From the NCBI RefSeq assembly GCF_020229735.1, contig NZ_CP083455.1, positions 647,001 through 711,000 on the forward strand: DNA of 64,000 nt. Direction: 5' to 3'. Within the stretch, counting starts at the first letter, position 1; every line of letters begins with the position of its first letter. Shown here piece by piece: positions 38,928 through 48,726 of the stretch. A program made the position numbers and the translations under genes. The notes below the pieces were generated by a model. The model made no database searches. It was not told where the DNA came from and was given only the letters and a program-made list of their open reading frames with translations. Origin of the DNA: Deinococcus taeanensis (GTDB taxonomy: Bacteria > Deinococcota > Deinococci > Deinococcales > Deinococcaceae).

Positions 38928-39026
38928 CTGGAAAGCGTGTAATGGGGCAACCTATTCGAGAGTTCGAATCTCTCCCGTTCCGCCAGAAGAGAAAAGAGTG
39001 CCGCGACCGCTGGTTGCGGCCTTTTT
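38928..39026 (+). repeat. Right attachment-site direct repeat
   Basis: An exact copy of 22328-22426: anticodon-loop-to-terminator part of tRNA-Ser without the 5' half, so it is not a functional tRNA. Weaker similarity to the left end continues to about 39150, reaching the position equivalent to the integrase start codon, where ATG has become GCG. Confidence 0.9.
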
Positions 39027-39567
39027 TGTTGCGCAGTGGCCTTGGGTTCCCAGCGAGACGACAGAAAAGAAGTCCCCCGCTTTTCCGCTGGGGCGTTCAG
39101 CCTGTTCAAGGTCAAGCGTGAGTCAAAAATACCGCTGAGGGCGGCTGCGTTAGGGCATTCCTTCGTGGTATGAGACCCGCGGTGACAGCGCCGGCACCCT
39201 GCGTGCGCACCACAGTCCCCCTGCCCTCTCACCGGCTGGACGGGAGAGATGGTCGCCTGTGGGTTCTGAAGACACCCTTCTCCCGGGTGCGGCAGAAGAA
39301 GCTCGTGCCGCCAGAGCTGAGGCGCCCGCTGCCAAACCCATGGGCGGAATCGTTTGCGCCGGCCAGGGCAGGCACGGCAGCCAAGACCCAGTCCGGCGGG
39401 GGGTTCCTGATGAGCAGCGGCATGCAGAATGGCCAGCCTGTGGGGCAGCGTCCCGCCGGGTGGTGGCAACCTCCGTGAGCGGCGCGACCTCCTGAGCGGC
39501 CCTGCCGTGTGAGGGTGAGCTCCACTGTGCCCGGTGTGATCTGCCCGGTGTGATGGCTCGGGTGAAA
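39027..39567. other. Vestigial sequence right of the island
   Basis: Up to about 39150 it matches the region before the integrase gene at the left end. Beyond that lie about 400 bases with no supported gene, and a short tandem repeat of CCCGGTGTGAT near 39530-39555. It may be the remains of an older element at the same tRNA. Confidence 0.55.
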
Positions 39568-39604
39568 CAGGGCAGAGGAGCGGTACGCCGCCCCTCCTGC
39601 CCTG
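39568..39604. terminator. Bidirectional terminator after MFS gene
   Basis: A 16-base arm CAGGGCAGAGGAGCGG pairs with 39588-39604 around TACG, with one mismatch or bulge. Confidence 0.7.
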
Positions 39605-39618
39605 GCCCCGGCAGGCGC

Positions 39619-40785
39619 TCAGGTGGTTCTTGCGCGCCACGCACTGAACAGCGGCAGCAGGGACAGCAGCGCGCACGTGCCGGCCAGCGCCGCGAAACCC
39701 GAATGGGCGATCAGGACGCCGCCCAGCAGGGTCCCCAGCGCGGCACTCAGGTAGCCCAGGGCGTCCGTAACGCCCTGCGCTGCGGGGAAGCGTGTCAGGG
39801 CCTTGCTGCCTGCCACGAACGCCAGATTCCACCCCAGGCCCAGCAGGAACATGCTGACCGCCAGCCACACCTGTCCGCTCAGGGGGGCAGTGAGGGCCGC
39901 GCTACATAGCAGCAGCGCACCCCCCACGTACCCGAAGCGCACGCCCAGCCGGTCAATGGTCGGCCCGGTCAGCCAGCCGAACCCGAACATGCCCAGGATG
40001 TGCCCGCTGATCAGTGCGGCCACGCCCGCGTGATCCACGCCCATGTGGTGCGCGCGCAGCGGCGTGAGGCTCATCAGGGTCACCATCAGGCCCTGTGCGG
40101 TCGCCACAGCCAGGGCCGTGGAACGCACGCCGGGAATGCCGAAGGCGTCCTGCAGCGGCAGGCGCGTTCCCGCCGCCTGCGCCGGTGAGCGCAGGGGGCG
40201 CCACAGCAGGATCAGCAGGGCGGCCGCGCCCAGCAGCGCGCCGCCCACCAGCCAGCCCGCCACTTCCGGCGTGGTGCCCAGGCCGGTCCCCAGCAGTTCA
40301 ATCGGGCGGGAGAAGCCGGTCATCACGAAGGACCCCAGCACGCTCATCAGCATCAGCGCGCCCAGCGCCGCGCCGCGCCGTCCGTCGGGGACACTCTCGG
40401 CGGCGGCGTAGCGGGCCTGCTGGTACCCGCCCTGCGCGGCGCCCATCATCATGGCGCCCAGCAGGAACACGGGGGTCAGGGCCGCGCGGGCGCCCAGGAA
40501 CCCCAGCGCGGCGCCCGCGGTTCCCAGCAGGAACGCGGTGGTCAGGCCGGTGCGGCGCCCGCGGCGCAGCATCAGCGCGCCGAACAGTCCGGCCGACAGC
40601 GCCCCAGACAGCTGAATCAGGGTGCTGGGCAGTCCGGAGAGGGCTTCGCTGCCCAGGCCGCTCATGATCAGGCTGGCCAGGACCGTGCTCACCGTGGTGG
40701 CGCCCGTGGCGAGGGCCTGAGCGGCGTACAGCGGCAGCAGCCGCGTGAGGTTCGGCCGGGCCGGGTTCAGCGCCGCGTCGCTCAT
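39619..40785 (-). CDS. Major facilitator superfamily transporter
   Basis: This 388-aa membrane protein has about twelve hydrophobic helices. A basic loop between TM2 and TM3 (MLRRGRRTG) matches the MFS motif A area. The remainder is Ala/Leu/Gly-rich with YQQARYAAAESVPDGRRGAA in the central half. Substrate unknown; YfcJ- or drug-exporter-like relatives are possible. It begins 42 bases after the B12-binding gene on the same strand. Confidence 0.85.
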   Translation of the reverse strand: MSDAALNPARPNLTRLLPLYAAQALATGATTVSTVLASLIMSGLGSEALSGLPSTLIQLSGALSAGLFGALMLRRGRRTGLTTAFLLGTAGAALGFLGARAALTPVFLLGAMMMGAAQGGYQQARYAAAESVPDGRRGAALGALMLMSVLGSFVMTGFSRPIELLGTGLGTTPEVAGWLVGGALLGAAALLILLWRPLRSPAQAAGTRLPLQDAFGIPGVRSTALAVATAQGLMVTLMSLTPLRAHHMGVDHAGVAALISGHILGMFGFGWLTGPTIDRLGVRFGYVGGALLLCSAALTAPLSGQVWLAVSMFLLGLGWNLAFVAGSKALTRFPAAQGVTDALGYLSAALGTLLGGVLIAHSGFAALAGTCALLSLLPLFSAWRARTT

Positions 40786-40827
40786 GGTTGCAGGCCGGGC
40801 GGGAAGAGGGCTGTGGGCACGGGTGGG

Positions 40828-41250
40828 TTAGGCCTCGCCCTGCGCCTGCCAGCGGTCCTGAACGGCGCTGCGCAGGTACGTGGCGGCGTCCTCGGTGCTC
40901 GCGCCGGGCGTGAAGACCCGGCCCACGCCCAGTTCCTTCAGCTGCGGGAGGTCCTGGTCGGGAATGATGCCGCCTCCGAACACGATGATGTCCTCCGCGC
41001 CGCGTTCGCGCAGCAGGGTCATCACCTCCCGGAAGTAGTGCATGTGCGCGCCGGACAGCACGCTCAGGCCAATGGCGTCGACGTCCTCCTGCACGGCGGC
41101 ATTCACGATCATTTCGGCCGTCTGGCGCAGGCCGGTGTAGATCACTTCCATGCCCGCGTCGCGCAGGGCGCGCGCCACGACCTTCGCGCCCCGGTCATGG
41201 CCGTCCATGCCGGGTTTGGCGATCAGCACTCGAATTCGGCGGTCTTCCAT
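40828..41250 (-). CDS. Methylmalonyl-CoA mutase B12-binding subunit
   Basis: This 140-aa stand-alone cobalamin-binding domain has the lower-ligand motif DGHDRGAK (DxHxxG), followed by [10 protein letters not shown] and [11 protein letters not shown]. It is the separate small subunit or C-terminal half of a split methylmalonyl-CoA-type mutase, interconverting methylmalonyl- and succinyl-CoA or related acyl-CoAs. The catalytic large subunit is not in the window. AGGAGG lies 6 bases before the ATG. Confidence 0.9.
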   Translation of the reverse strand: MEDRRIRVLIAKPGMDGHDRGAKVVARALRDAGMEVIYTGLRQTAEMIVNAAVQEDVDAIGLSVLSGAHMHYFREVMTLLRERGAEDIIVFGGGIIPDQDLPQLKELGVGRVFTPGASTEDAATYLRSAVQDRWQAQGEA

Positions 41251-41401
41251 GCGTTCCTCCTGCGCCTGCGAGCGGCCGTGACCGCAGCAGCGGCGCGGCC
41301 AGGCACCTAACGGGCGTTTGGAGGCATTCTACGTGCCCGCCTGCCGTCCTGTCCCGTTCCGCTGTCACCCGCCGGTCAGCTTCACGCAGTACAACCAGAC
41401 C

Positions 41402-42523
41402 ATGAGCGCCCTCCTGTCCGCCCTGACCTTTGCGGCTCTGGCTGCCCCGGCCAGCTCCGCGTCGCCCGTGGGGGTCACGTGGACCCTGCAGGTCATTCAG
41501 CCGGCCGGCCAGGCGCCCATCACGCCCGGTGCGCGCCTGACCCGGCCCACGCTGCGCCTGGACGGCACCGGCAGTCGCCTGACCGTGACCGGCACCACCG
41601 GGTGCAGCGCCCTGAACGCCCAGGCGGCCCTCAATGGGCAGGCGCTGGTGCTGCGTGCCGTGCAGGGCGGCACCAGCGAGCGCTGCGCCGACGCGGCGCT
41701 GAGTCTGCGCGGGGATTACCTGCACCTCCTGAACACCACCACCCGCTACGCCCTGAAGAGCGGCACCCTGACCCTGTCGGGGGCCGCCGGGCAGCTGACC
41801 TTCACTGCCGGAGGCGCCATGCCGCAGCCCGTTCCTTCACCTGCACTGCTCAACGGCACGTGGCTGGCCCGTTCCCTGCGTGGCCCCGCCGGGCCGGAGC
41901 GCACCACGGCGCTGCTGCGCCTGAGCGTGCAGGGGGCGCGGGTCACGCTCGGTGGCCTGGCCGGATGCAACACCGTGAGCGCCACTGGCGCGGTGCTGGA
42001 CGGCCCGCAGGTGCAGTTCGGGGTGGTGACCGCCACCCGGCGGGTCTGCCCCGGGGCAGCTGGGGAGGCAGAAACGCGGCTGCTCTCGCTGCTGCGCGGC
42101 CCGCTGAGCGCCACCGTGCAGGGCGACACCCTGCTGCTGCGCGGCGCGACCGGGCAGCTGACCCTGACGCGCGCCCCGGCCGTCATTACACCGGGGGCCG
42201 GTCAGCCGGACCCGGACCGGACGTACACCCTGACTCGCCTGAACGGGCAGCCCGCACCGCAGACCCCGCGCCCGGTGACGCTCACCTTCCAGGCGGGCCG
42301 GGTGGGCGGCAGTGACGGCTGCAACAGCGTCGGCGCCGCGTACGTGCTGCAGGGCGGCCGCGTGACTCTCAGTGAACCGGTCGTGAGTACCCGCATGGCG
42401 TGCCCGGAGGGGCTCAGCGTGAACCTCGCGGGTCTGCTTGAGCAGCGTCCTGCGCTGGGGGTACAGGGCGCTGTCCTGACGCTGCGCGCCGGGGAGGAGG
42501 TCTGGGAGTTCCAGGCCCGCTGA
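41402..42523 (+). CDS. Secreted protein with three META-like domains
   Basis: This 373-aa exported protein has a signal peptide (MSALLSALTFAALAAPASSA). It contains three repeats of the META/HslJ fold, each marked by a GC-N/S-x motif: TTGCSALNAQ, LAGCNTVSATG and SDGCNSVGAAY. Each repeat also has a downstream Cys (ERCADA, RRVCPGA, RMACPEG), so each may form a disulphide. The role is unknown; META proteins are linked to stress and envelope functions. TACAAC 6 bases before ATG 41402 indicates a leaderless start. Confidence 0.8.
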   Translation: MSALLSALTFAALAAPASSASPVGVTWTLQVIQPAGQAPITPGARLTRPTLRLDGTGSRLTVTGTTGCSALNAQAALNGQALVLRAVQGGTSERCADAALSLRGDYLHLLNTTTRYALKSGTLTLSGAAGQLTFTAGGAMPQPVPSPALLNGTWLARSLRGPAGPERTTALLRLSVQGARVTLGGLAGCNTVSATGAVLDGPQVQFGVVTATRRVCPGAAGEAETRLLSLLRGPLSATVQGDTLLLRGATGQLTLTRAPAVITPGAGQPDPDRTYTLTRLNGQPAPQTPRPVTLTFQAGRVGGSDGCNSVGAAYVLQGGRVTLSEPVVSTRMACPEGLSVNLAGLLEQRPALGVQGAVLTLRAGEEVWEFQAR

Positions 42524-42540
42524 CGCAGCGCAGCATGGGG

Positions 42541-42567
42541 AGGCGCGGACAGTCACCGTCCGCGCCT
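42541..42567. terminator. Bidirectional terminator between META gene and amylase
   Basis: AGGCGCGGAC pairs with GTCCGCGCCT around a 7-base loop, between convergent genes. Confidence 0.75.
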
Positions 42568-42584
42568 CTGTCACGGGAAGTGAG

Positions 42585-44546
42585 TTACTGCCAGTTGCCC
42601 CCGTTGTACGTCAGGCTGCCCGACGCGGGGGTCGTGAGGGTCCGGTTGCTGCCGCCTTCCCAGGTGACGCTCGCACCGCTGTCGCCGGGTTTCTTGATGA
42701 ACTTGAACTGCGCGGTCACGCTGGGCGGCAGGCTCACGGTGGTTTTCCACGTGCAGGTGCTGCCTGAGCACCCGCTGGGCGTCATGGCCAGGGCGCTGGC
42801 GGTGTTCCAGGCGCCGAGTTCCGCGCGGTCCCCGACGAGGTACACGTCCTGCCCGAAGTACGTGCTGGCAGTCACCTGGAAGCTGACGCTGGTGGCGGTG
42901 CTGCCGGTGCCGCCCGCCTTGAAGATCCCCATCTTCCCGGCGCCGATCGTGACAGGCAGTTTGCCTGCGGTGACAGTCGCGCTGGACGGCGCGCCCTCTG
43001 CGAGCAGGTCGTTGAAGACCGTGCCGTTCGTCAGGGCGCTCTTGTCCGTGGTGCTGATCCCGGCATTCCCCTGAATGTCGAGGTTCACGCTGGCGGCGCT
43101 GCCGGAGGTGTTCACGACCACGATGACGCGGTTGGTGCCGCTGCCCCGGTAGAAGGCGTACACGTTCTGCCCGCCGTTGGGCCGCCACATCTCCGCGTAG
43201 TTGCCTTTCCAGAGGGCCTCGTTTGCCCGGCGGATCCCGATGAGTTTCTTGGTCAGGTCGTACGTGATTTTCGGCGTGCCGCCGCCCGCCACGAAGTTCG
43301 CCTGCGTGGCGTTGCGGCCGGTGTCGGTCCAGGCCCAGCCGGGCATGTCGCGCCGGTTGTCGGGGTCGCTGCCGCCGTACATGCCGAGTTCGTTGCCGTA
43401 GTACAGCTGTGGGATGCCGGGGAGCGTCAACAGCATTCCCAGGGCGTTGTGATAGCGGGTGCGGATCTCGGCCTCGGTCACGGCGCTACCGGGTTCGTTC
43501 ACGAAGCGCTGCACGTCGTGGTTGTCCAGCAGGTTCACCTGCAGCAGGGTGCGGTCGAGTCCGAGGGTCCCCAGCGTGGACTGCATGCGGGTGGCCAGCG
43601 TGTCCAGGCTGCCGCCCCGGCCGACCGAGTCCACCATCGCCTGGCGCAGCGGGAAGTTGAAGGTGGAGTCGAAGCCGGCGTCGAGGTAGGTCTTGAGTTT
43701 GTTCAGGTCGCCGGAATCGAAGACCTCGCCCAGCAGGAAGGTGTTGGGCCGCGCGGCGAGCACGCCGGGCACCCACGAGTTCTGCCAGTAGGTGGTGGGG
43801 ACATGCTTGACGGTGTCCATGCGGATGCCGTCGATGGCGTAGGTGCTCGTCCAGGTTTTCGACAGGTTGGTCAGGTACGTGGCGACCGTACTGTCCTCCT
43901 GGCGGAAGTCCGGGAGGCCGGCCAGGGGGCAGAGGACGTCGTCGCCGGTGCAGCTGCTGTGGAACCACGAGGGGTTCTGGCTGACGATCCGCGCGCCGTA
44001 CCCGGCGTGGTTCACGACCATGTCCATGACGTACTTCTGCCCGTTCGCGTGCAGGTCGTTGATCAGGCCGGTGAGGTCGGTGCTGGTGCCCAGTTTGGGT
44101 TCGAGCGCGGTGTCGTCGGGGTTGGTGTAGTCGGGCCAGTAGCCGTGGTAGCCGCACTGGCTGCCGTTCACGAGACCGACCTGCCTGTACACGGGCGTGG
44201 TCCAGACGGTGGTGGCGCCCAGGTCACGGATGTAGGGCAGTTTGTTGCGCAGGCCCTGGAGGTCGCCGCCGTGGAACTTGGTGGCGTTGGTGGTGTCCAG
44301 GCAGTTGGCCTGGCCGAGGGTGTCGTTGGCCGTGGTGCCGTTCGAGAACCGGTCGGGCATCACGAGGTAGATCACCTGCTGCCGCCAGGTGTCGATGTTG
44401 GTGCCACTGATGGCCTGGGCCTGCACTGTCCCCGGTATGGAAACGGTTCCAGACTGGGCAGGCGTCGGCGCTTGGGAGCAGGCGGAAAGAAGAAGAGCAG
44501 CGGACAGGGCCCCCGCGAAACCACGGGACAGGACAGAACGCTTCAT
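42585..44546 (-). CDS. Secreted alpha-amylase with CBM20 starch-binding domain
   Basis: This 653-aa exported lipoprotein-like enzyme (signal ALSAALLLSACS) hydrolyses alpha-1,4-glucans. GH13 motifs: VMDMVVNHAG, DGIRMDTVKHV (nucleophile Asp), FLLGEVFD (acid Glu) and NLLDNHDVQRF (third Asp). The last roughly 100 residues (VSFQVTASTYFGQDVYLVGD onward, to a WEGGSNRTL segment) are a CBM20 starch-binding domain. GGAGG precedes ATG 44546. Two LacI-type palindromes, one 32 bases upstream and one inside the 5' coding region, suggest repression by the LacI protein at 10.3 kb. Confidence 0.95.
   Translation of the reverse strand: MKRSVLSRGFAGALSAALLLSACSQAPTPAQSGTVSIPGTVQAQAISGTNIDTWRQQVIYLVMPDRFSNGTTANDTLGQANCLDTTNATKFHGGDLQGLRNKLPYIRDLGATTVWTTPVYRQVGLVNGSQCGYHGYWPDYTNPDDTALEPKLGTSTDLTGLINDLHANGQKYVMDMVVNHAGYGARIVSQNPSWFHSSCTGDDVLCPLAGLPDFRQEDSTVATYLTNLSKTWTSTYAIDGIRMDTVKHVPTTYWQNSWVPGVLAARPNTFLLGEVFDSGDLNKLKTYLDAGFDSTFNFPLRQAMVDSVGRGGSLDTLATRMQSTLGTLGLDRTLLQVNLLDNHDVQRFVNEPGSAVTEAEIRTRYHNALGMLLTLPGIPQLYYGNELGMYGGSDPDNRRDMPGWAWTDTGRNATQANFVAGGGTPKITYDLTKKLIGIRRANEALWKGNYAEMWRPNGGQNVYAFYRGSGTNRVIVVVNTSGSAASVNLDIQGNAGISTTDKSALTNGTVFNDLLAEGAPSSATVTAGKLPVTIGAGKMGIFKAGGTGSTATSVSFQVTASTYFGQDVYLVGDRAELGAWNTASALAMTPSGCSGSTCTWKTTVSLPPSVTAQFKFIKKPGDSGASVTWEGGSNRTLTTPASGSLTYNGGNWQ
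44438..44451. promoter_or_regulatory. LacI-type operator inside amylase 5' coding region
   Basis: The palindrome is TGGAAACGGTTCCA, with the same 14-bp layout as the operator at 11378. It lies about 95-108 bases into the gene and could act as a second, looping or roadblock site. Confidence 0.6.
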
Positions 44547-44577
44547 GACAAGCCTCCAGGGCAGGCTCCACACGGCG

Positions 44578-44591
44578 TGGAACCGGTTCAA
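44578..44591. promoter_or_regulatory. LacI-type operator upstream of amylase
   Basis: The palindrome is TGGAACCGGTTCAA, 32-45 bases before the amylase ATG, just downstream of a possible -10 CACAAT on the minus strand. Binding there would block initiation. Confidence 0.65.
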
Positions 44592-44734
44592 TGAATTGTG
44601 GTGCCTGCCAATCATAATCGACAGAGCTGGCCGGAAATCAAGGGGCGGGCCCCGGGTCTTACTTCACCGCTCTCTGGCCTGCCTTCCCGGATCTGCTGGT
44701 CCGCTTGCAAAACCCTGCTGTGAGCCATGCGAAA

Positions 44735-44762
44735 GGGCAGGGCGACACGTCGCCCTGCCCTT
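44735..44762. terminator. Terminator after DUF4384 gene
   Basis: A 12-bp stem around AAGGGCAGGGCGA/TCGCCCTGCCCTT closes a 4-base loop, just past the stop of the minus-strand DUF4384 gene. Confidence 0.75.
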
Positions 44763-44778
44763 CGAGACCCCGCTGCCG

Positions 44779-45687
44779 TCAGCGACGCTCGACCTTCACC
44801 TCCACGCGGTTGCCCTTGCGCTTCACCGTGAGTTCCGCCTTGCCTCCGTTCGCCCGGCGGTACTCGCTCTTCACCTCGCTGGGCTTGCTCCTCACCGACG
44901 ACTGCACGTAGCCCTCAGCCTTCAGGAACGCTGCGTACCGGTCATGCAGAGCCCGCAGGTCCTGCTGGTTGTCCACCACCGTCGACCACTCCCGCGCGCT
45001 GCCCCAGGGCGCCGCTCCTGTTGGGTTCACCTGAACCGACAGCGCCTGCGCCGTGCGCGGCGCCGGGGCAGCCGGTGCCTGAGCGACCGGCGCCGTCAGC
45101 GGCACCGCGGCGCTGCGGGCCGCCACCGCGTAGTACGCCGTATCGGTCACCCAGCTGTTCTGCGGGACTGGAGTCACCACAATACTCAGCGCCTGCGCCA
45201 GCCCCTGCTGCCCGGTCACACGCACCGCAGCGAACGAGTTCTGCCCGGACCTGAAGGTCGCAATCTGATCCAGGTTCAGGGGGGTGCGGCTGGCCAGGGC
45301 CAGCACCTTGTTCACGCCGTACGGCGCAGCGATATCGAACGTGAACGCGTCACCAGCTGCCGGGAAGGCCTTGACGGTGTTCGCCTTCAGGAAGTTCTCG
45401 CCCCCCTGGAAGCGGTTGGGCAGAATCAGATCCACCTGCCCCTGTGGGTCCACGTTGAACAGGTACACGTACGCGTCCTGGTTCACGCTGGTGAACAGCC
45501 GGATCTTCTCACCCGGGACGTAACTCGGCGTCTGCGTGCCACTTGCGTCCCGGTCGGTCCAGACCTTTACGCTCAGTTCGGTGGGGACAGGGTTCACAAT
45601 GATGCTCTGCGCGCTGAGCGTGGGGGCGGCCATCGCCACGCTGCCCAGAGCACCCAGGAGGACCGTCAGGGAAAAGGTTGCTTTCAT
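44779..45687 (-). CDS. Exported DUF4384 protein
   Basis: This 302-aa protein has a signal peptide ([20 protein letters not shown]). Its first half matches DUF4384 ([20 protein letters not shown], then [20 protein letters not shown] and [12 protein letters not shown]), a beta-rich domain of envelope proteins. A Pro/Ala-rich linker ([13 protein letters not shown]) joins a basic C-terminal segment. An envelope-associated role is likely, details unknown. ATG 45687 has GTAGGGG just upstream. Confidence 0.8.
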   Translation of the reverse strand: MKATFSLTVLLGALGSVAMAAPTLSAQSIIVNPVPTELSVKVWTDRDASGTQTPSYVPGEKIRLFTSVNQDAYVYLFNVDPQGQVDLILPNRFQGGENFLKANTVKAFPAAGDAFTFDIAAPYGVNKVLALASRTPLNLDQIATFRSGQNSFAAVRVTGQQGLAQALSIVVTPVPQNSWVTDTAYYAVAARSAAVPLTAPVAQAPAAPAPRTAQALSVQVNPTGAAPWGSAREWSTVVDNQQDLRALHDRYAAFLKAEGYVQSSVRSKPSEVKSEYRRANGGKAELTVKRKGNRVEVKVERR

Positions 45688-45823
45688 GCCCCTACCTTCC
45701 ACCCGCTACGTGACCCCAGCCTGACCACACGGCCGACGTCCAGTTATGCTTCCTTTATAGACGTCTCATTCTTCATGAAGCCAGCTGTTTTCCTTTTAGC
45801 AAGAGGTTTCTCTTGAGCTGACC

Positions 45824-45852
45824 TTGAGACTTGGTGGCAGCTCCCCTAGAAT
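45824..45852 (+). promoter_or_regulatory. Promoter of SUOX-fold gene and histidine kinase
   Basis: TTGAGA (45824-45829) and TAGAAT (45847-45852) are 17 bases apart. The GTG start lies 6 bases after the -10, so the message is leaderless. Confidence 0.75.
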
Positions 45853-45858
45853 CAGGCC

Positions 45859-46416
45859 GTGTTCCCGCGCAAGTCATGTGTTCTGCTCCAGCGGCTGGCG
45901 CTGAGTTCCGGACTGCTGGGCCTGACCGCTCCAGCGGCCGCCAGCAACCCCGCCACCTGGCCCGCGTTTTCCTATGTGCGCGCTGCCCAGCTCACGCCAA
46001 AAGCCAGGCCAGGCGAACGCCCGGCACTGACCATCGACGCCACCGGTGGCCCCCTGCGGCTCACGCTGTCGCAGCTACAGGCCATGCCGGCCGTTCGCTA
46101 CATGACGGAACACAGACAGCTCAAAAAGACCTACACCTACGAAGGTGTGCCCCTGCGTGACCTCGCCGCCCGCGGTGGATTCGCCGGCAAGGACCTGCGC
46201 GTCTACGCATCCAACGGCTTTTTCACCACCATCAAAGCCAGCGATTACATGACTCTGCCCATCATGCTGGCCTACAAGGCCGACGGCGCGGCCATCCCAG
46301 TGCTGCAGAAAGGTCCGCTGACCGTGGTTCTTCCCAAGGGCCCGGCGCGCCTGCAGGGGCCGGAGTACTCATCGGCCTGGGTGTGGTTCGTGGAGCGGAT
46401 TGCTCCTCTGAAATGA
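45859..46416 (+). CDS. Exported SUOX-fold (molybdopterin-domain) protein
   Basis: This 185-aa protein has a signal peptide (residues 1-29, [16 protein letters not shown]). The rest resembles the oxidoreductase molybdopterin-binding (sulfite oxidase-like) fold: [20 protein letters not shown], then [16 protein letters not shown] and a [15 protein letters not shown] end. The molybdopterin-ligand Cys of sulfite oxidase is absent at the expected place, so it probably senses or binds rather than catalyses. Its stop overlaps the kinase start, suggesting a sensing pair. Confidence 0.75.
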   Translation: MFPRKSCVLLQRLALSSGLLGLTAPAAASNPATWPAFSYVRAAQLTPKARPGERPALTIDATGGPLRLTLSQLQAMPAVRYMTEHRQLKKTYTYEGVPLRDLAARGGFAGKDLRVYASNGFFTTIKASDYMTLPIMLAYKADGAAIPVLQKGPLTVVLPKGPARLQGPEYSSAWVWFVERIAPLK

Positions 46417-47666
46417 TGGCCGCCCGGCACTTCACCGCCCTGCGCTCCAGGATCCTGCTGCGTGAACTGCTGCTTGCCATGCTGCCCCTCGCCATCACGG
46501 TTCTGCTGCTTGGCGTGGCTTTGGCGCCCAACAACCAGGCCTTGATCAACCGTCCGCAGGACGGCTGGACCCCTTACGCCTACCAGGGCCTGTCACAGGA
46601 CGTGCTGCGTTATCAGGTGGCGCGCCTGGACCCGACATTGACCCGGCAGCAGCGTCTGGTCGTCCGGGATCAGGCACTCTCCAGTGTGCGCAGCCGCGCG
46701 CAGTTCAGTGATCTCTCGGCCGTGGAAGCGCACGGAGAGGGCAGTCTTGCTGCCATCGAGCGGGCCCTGATGCAGAACACCGATGAGTCCCTCCGGGAGG
46801 CCGTTCAGCAGGCGCTGGCCCTGAACAGCGAGGCCCTCGAGTACAGCCAGCAGATGCGTGATCAGTACAAGGATGCCCTGGAAGGTATGCGTAACGCTCT
46901 GCTGGGCAGCGCCGTCGTGGCCGGCATACTGGGACTGCTCCTGACCCTCAGAGCCCTGCTGATGTGGCGCGCCGACCGGGTCAGGGCCGAGCAGCGGGAG
47001 GCCCGGCAGCAGGAGGCGCTCAGTCTCGCCAGTCACGAGATGCGCCGCCCGCTGCAGAGCCTGCTGCTGGCCAGCGATCTGCTGCGGCAGGCGGCCACGG
47101 AAGGCCAGCGGCAGCATCTGCTGACCATGATTGAGGACAGCGCCGCGCAGCTCGCCAGCCGCGCGGACCTCACCCGGCTGAACGCCCTGTACCTGGACGT
47201 GACCCTGCGGGTGCGCCGCATCGATCTGGTCCCCCTGGTCCGGCGGTTCGCGTCGGCGCGGGTGCATGTCGTCACGCCGGGCAGCCCTGTGATCTGGCCT
47301 GTGGACGCCGACCGGGCGCGGCAGATCCTGGAGAACCTGATCGAGAATGCCGTGAAGTACACCGACGGTGTGGTGGAGGTCACGCTGGACGCGCCGAACG
47401 GAGCGCCGCGCCTCCGGGTCCGTGACTTCGGGCCGGGCATGAGTGACGACCTGCGCGGGCGGGTCTTCCTGCCGTTTGAGCGTGGTCCGCAGAGTCTGGT
47501 GGCCGGCTCCGGGCTGGGTCTGCCGCTGGTGCGGCGGTATGCCCGCGCGCACGGTGGGGACGTCTGCATCGCTCCGGCGTCCGGCGGCGGCCTGGTCGTG
47601 ACGGTCACCTTTGGGGAAGCGCAGGAACAGATCACGGCGCCATCTGGCGCCACAGGGGCGACCTGA
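46413..47666 (+). CDS. Membrane sensor histidine kinase
   Basis: This 417-aa kinase has TM1 ([19 protein letters not shown]) and TM2 ([21 protein letters not shown]) around a periplasmic helical region of about 130 residues. Cytoplasmic motifs are the H box [11 protein letters not shown] box [13 protein letters not shown]1 RDFGPGMSD and G2 [12 protein letters not shown]. There is no response regulator next to it, so its partner lies elsewhere. The ATGA overlap with the SUOX-fold gene suggests that the exported protein provides the signal. Confidence 0.9.
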   Translation: MMAARHFTALRSRILLRELLLAMLPLAITVLLLGVALAPNNQALINRPQDGWTPYAYQGLSQDVLRYQVARLDPTLTRQQRLVVRDQALSSVRSRAQFSDLSAVEAHGEGSLAAIERALMQNTDESLREAVQQALALNSEALEYSQQMRDQYKDALEGMRNALLGSAVVAGILGLLLTLRALLMWRADRVRAEQREARQQEALSLASHEMRRPLQSLLLASDLLRQAATEGQRQHLLTMIEDSAAQLASRADLTRLNALYLDVTLRVRRIDLVPLVRRFASARVHVVTPGSPVIWPVDADRARQILENLIENAVKYTDGVVEVTLDAPNGAPRLRVRDFGPGMSDDLRGRVFLPFERGPQSLVAGSGLGLPLVRRYARAHGGDVCIAPASGGGLVVTVTFGEAQEQITAPSGATGAT

Positions 47667-47730
47667 CGCCCACCTGATCTTCACGAGCTCTTCACAGCAC
47701 GCAACCTTCATGGTGCCTTAACCTGAAGAC

Positions 47731-48726
47731 GTGCTTCCTGTACGCCGCGCCTCTGCCCTTCTCCTGCTCACCTCCCTGGCTGCGTCTCTGACCTCCCCTG
47801 GGCTGGCGCAGGCCAGCGGGATGTTCCGCGTCGGCTACAGCGTCAGCGCCGACCACCGGGCCCCCCTGAACATAACCCTCCAGGCCACCGCTCCCGCCGG
47901 CTACGAGATCCAGTGGACGTACGGCGACGGCGCCGCAGACAGAGGTCTGAACGTCACGCACACGTACTATCGGCCCGGCACCTACACCCTGAGCGCCACG
48001 CTGCTCGACGCCCAGGGCCGGACCGTCAGCCGAGCAGAAATTCCCGTGGAAGTCCGCAGCGCCGGCACCGAACGCGCCGAACTGACCATCCTGCATGCCC
48101 CCGGCCAGCTGCGCCTGAGCGGCGAGGGCAGCGTCATCTACGCCGCCAGCCCCATCCGCCTGTTCCTCGACGGCCGCGAGATCCGCCCCGGCGCGCAACC
48201 TGTAACGCCCGGCACGCACACCGCCGTGGCGCAGGCCACCAGCAGCGACGGCCGCACCATTGAGCGGCGCCTCACCGTGAACGTCGCTCCCTTCACCAGC
48301 AGCGCCAGCTATGACACCGAAGTGCTGCGCCTCACCAACCAGGCCCGCGCGCAGGGCTGGAACTGCGACACCAAACGCCCCGGCGGTCCTCCGCTGCCCC
48401 CCCTCAAGGCAGACGCCGCCCTCGACGTGGCCGCGCAGGCCCAGTCGGCCGCAATGGCCCTGTACGGGTACTTCGACCACACCAGCACCTTCGACGGCAG
48501 CACACCCCTGCGCCGCGTGCAGGCGGCCGGTCTGCACCCCACCTCGGTGGCGGAGAACATCGCCGCCGGACAGCAGAGCCCGCAGGAAGTCGTGGACGGC
48601 TGGCTGCGCAGCCCCGGCCACTGCCGGAACATCATGGGGAACTTCACCCTGATCGGCCTGTCGTTCGTGAACCGCCCTGGCACCACCTACAGCCGCTACT
48701 GGACCCAGGTGTTCGCCCGCCTCTGA
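47731..48726 (+). CDS. Exported PKD plus CAP-domain protein
   Basis: This 331-aa protein has a signal peptide (LLLLTSLAASLTSPGLAQA) and a PKD-like beta domain (YEIQWTYGDGAADRGLNVTH). A C-terminal CAP/SCP domain follows (VLRLTNQARAQGWNC, then GYFDHTS, VAENIAAGQQ and GWLRSPGHCRNIMG), with the CAP His and Glu residues present. Such proteins act outside the cell; the substrate is unknown. It starts at GTG 47731 with TAACCT 6 bases upstream. Confidence 0.85.
   Translation: MLPVRRASALLLLTSLAASLTSPGLAQASGMFRVGYSVSADHRAPLNITLQATAPAGYEIQWTYGDGAADRGLNVTHTYYRPGTYTLSATLLDAQGRTVSRAEIPVEVRSAGTERAELTILHAPGQLRLSGEGSVIYAASPIRLFLDGREIRPGAQPVTPGTHTAVAQATSSDGRTIERRLTVNVAPFTSSASYDTEVLRLTNQARAQGWNCDTKRPGGPPLPPLKADAALDVAAQAQSAAMALYGYFDHTSTFDGSTPLRRVQAAGLHPTSVAENIAAGQQSPQEVVDGWLRSPGHCRNIMGNFTLIGLSFVNRPGTTYSRYWTQVFARL

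Noticed and set aside
38928..39026. Second tRNA-Ser gene
   Set aside because: Only the 3' half from the anticodon loop is present. The 5' acceptor and D arms are missing, so it is an attachment-site copy.
39131..39540. Short frames on both strands right of the island
   Set aside because: None exceeds about 100 codons with a start signal, and translations show no domain. Treated as vestigial sequence.
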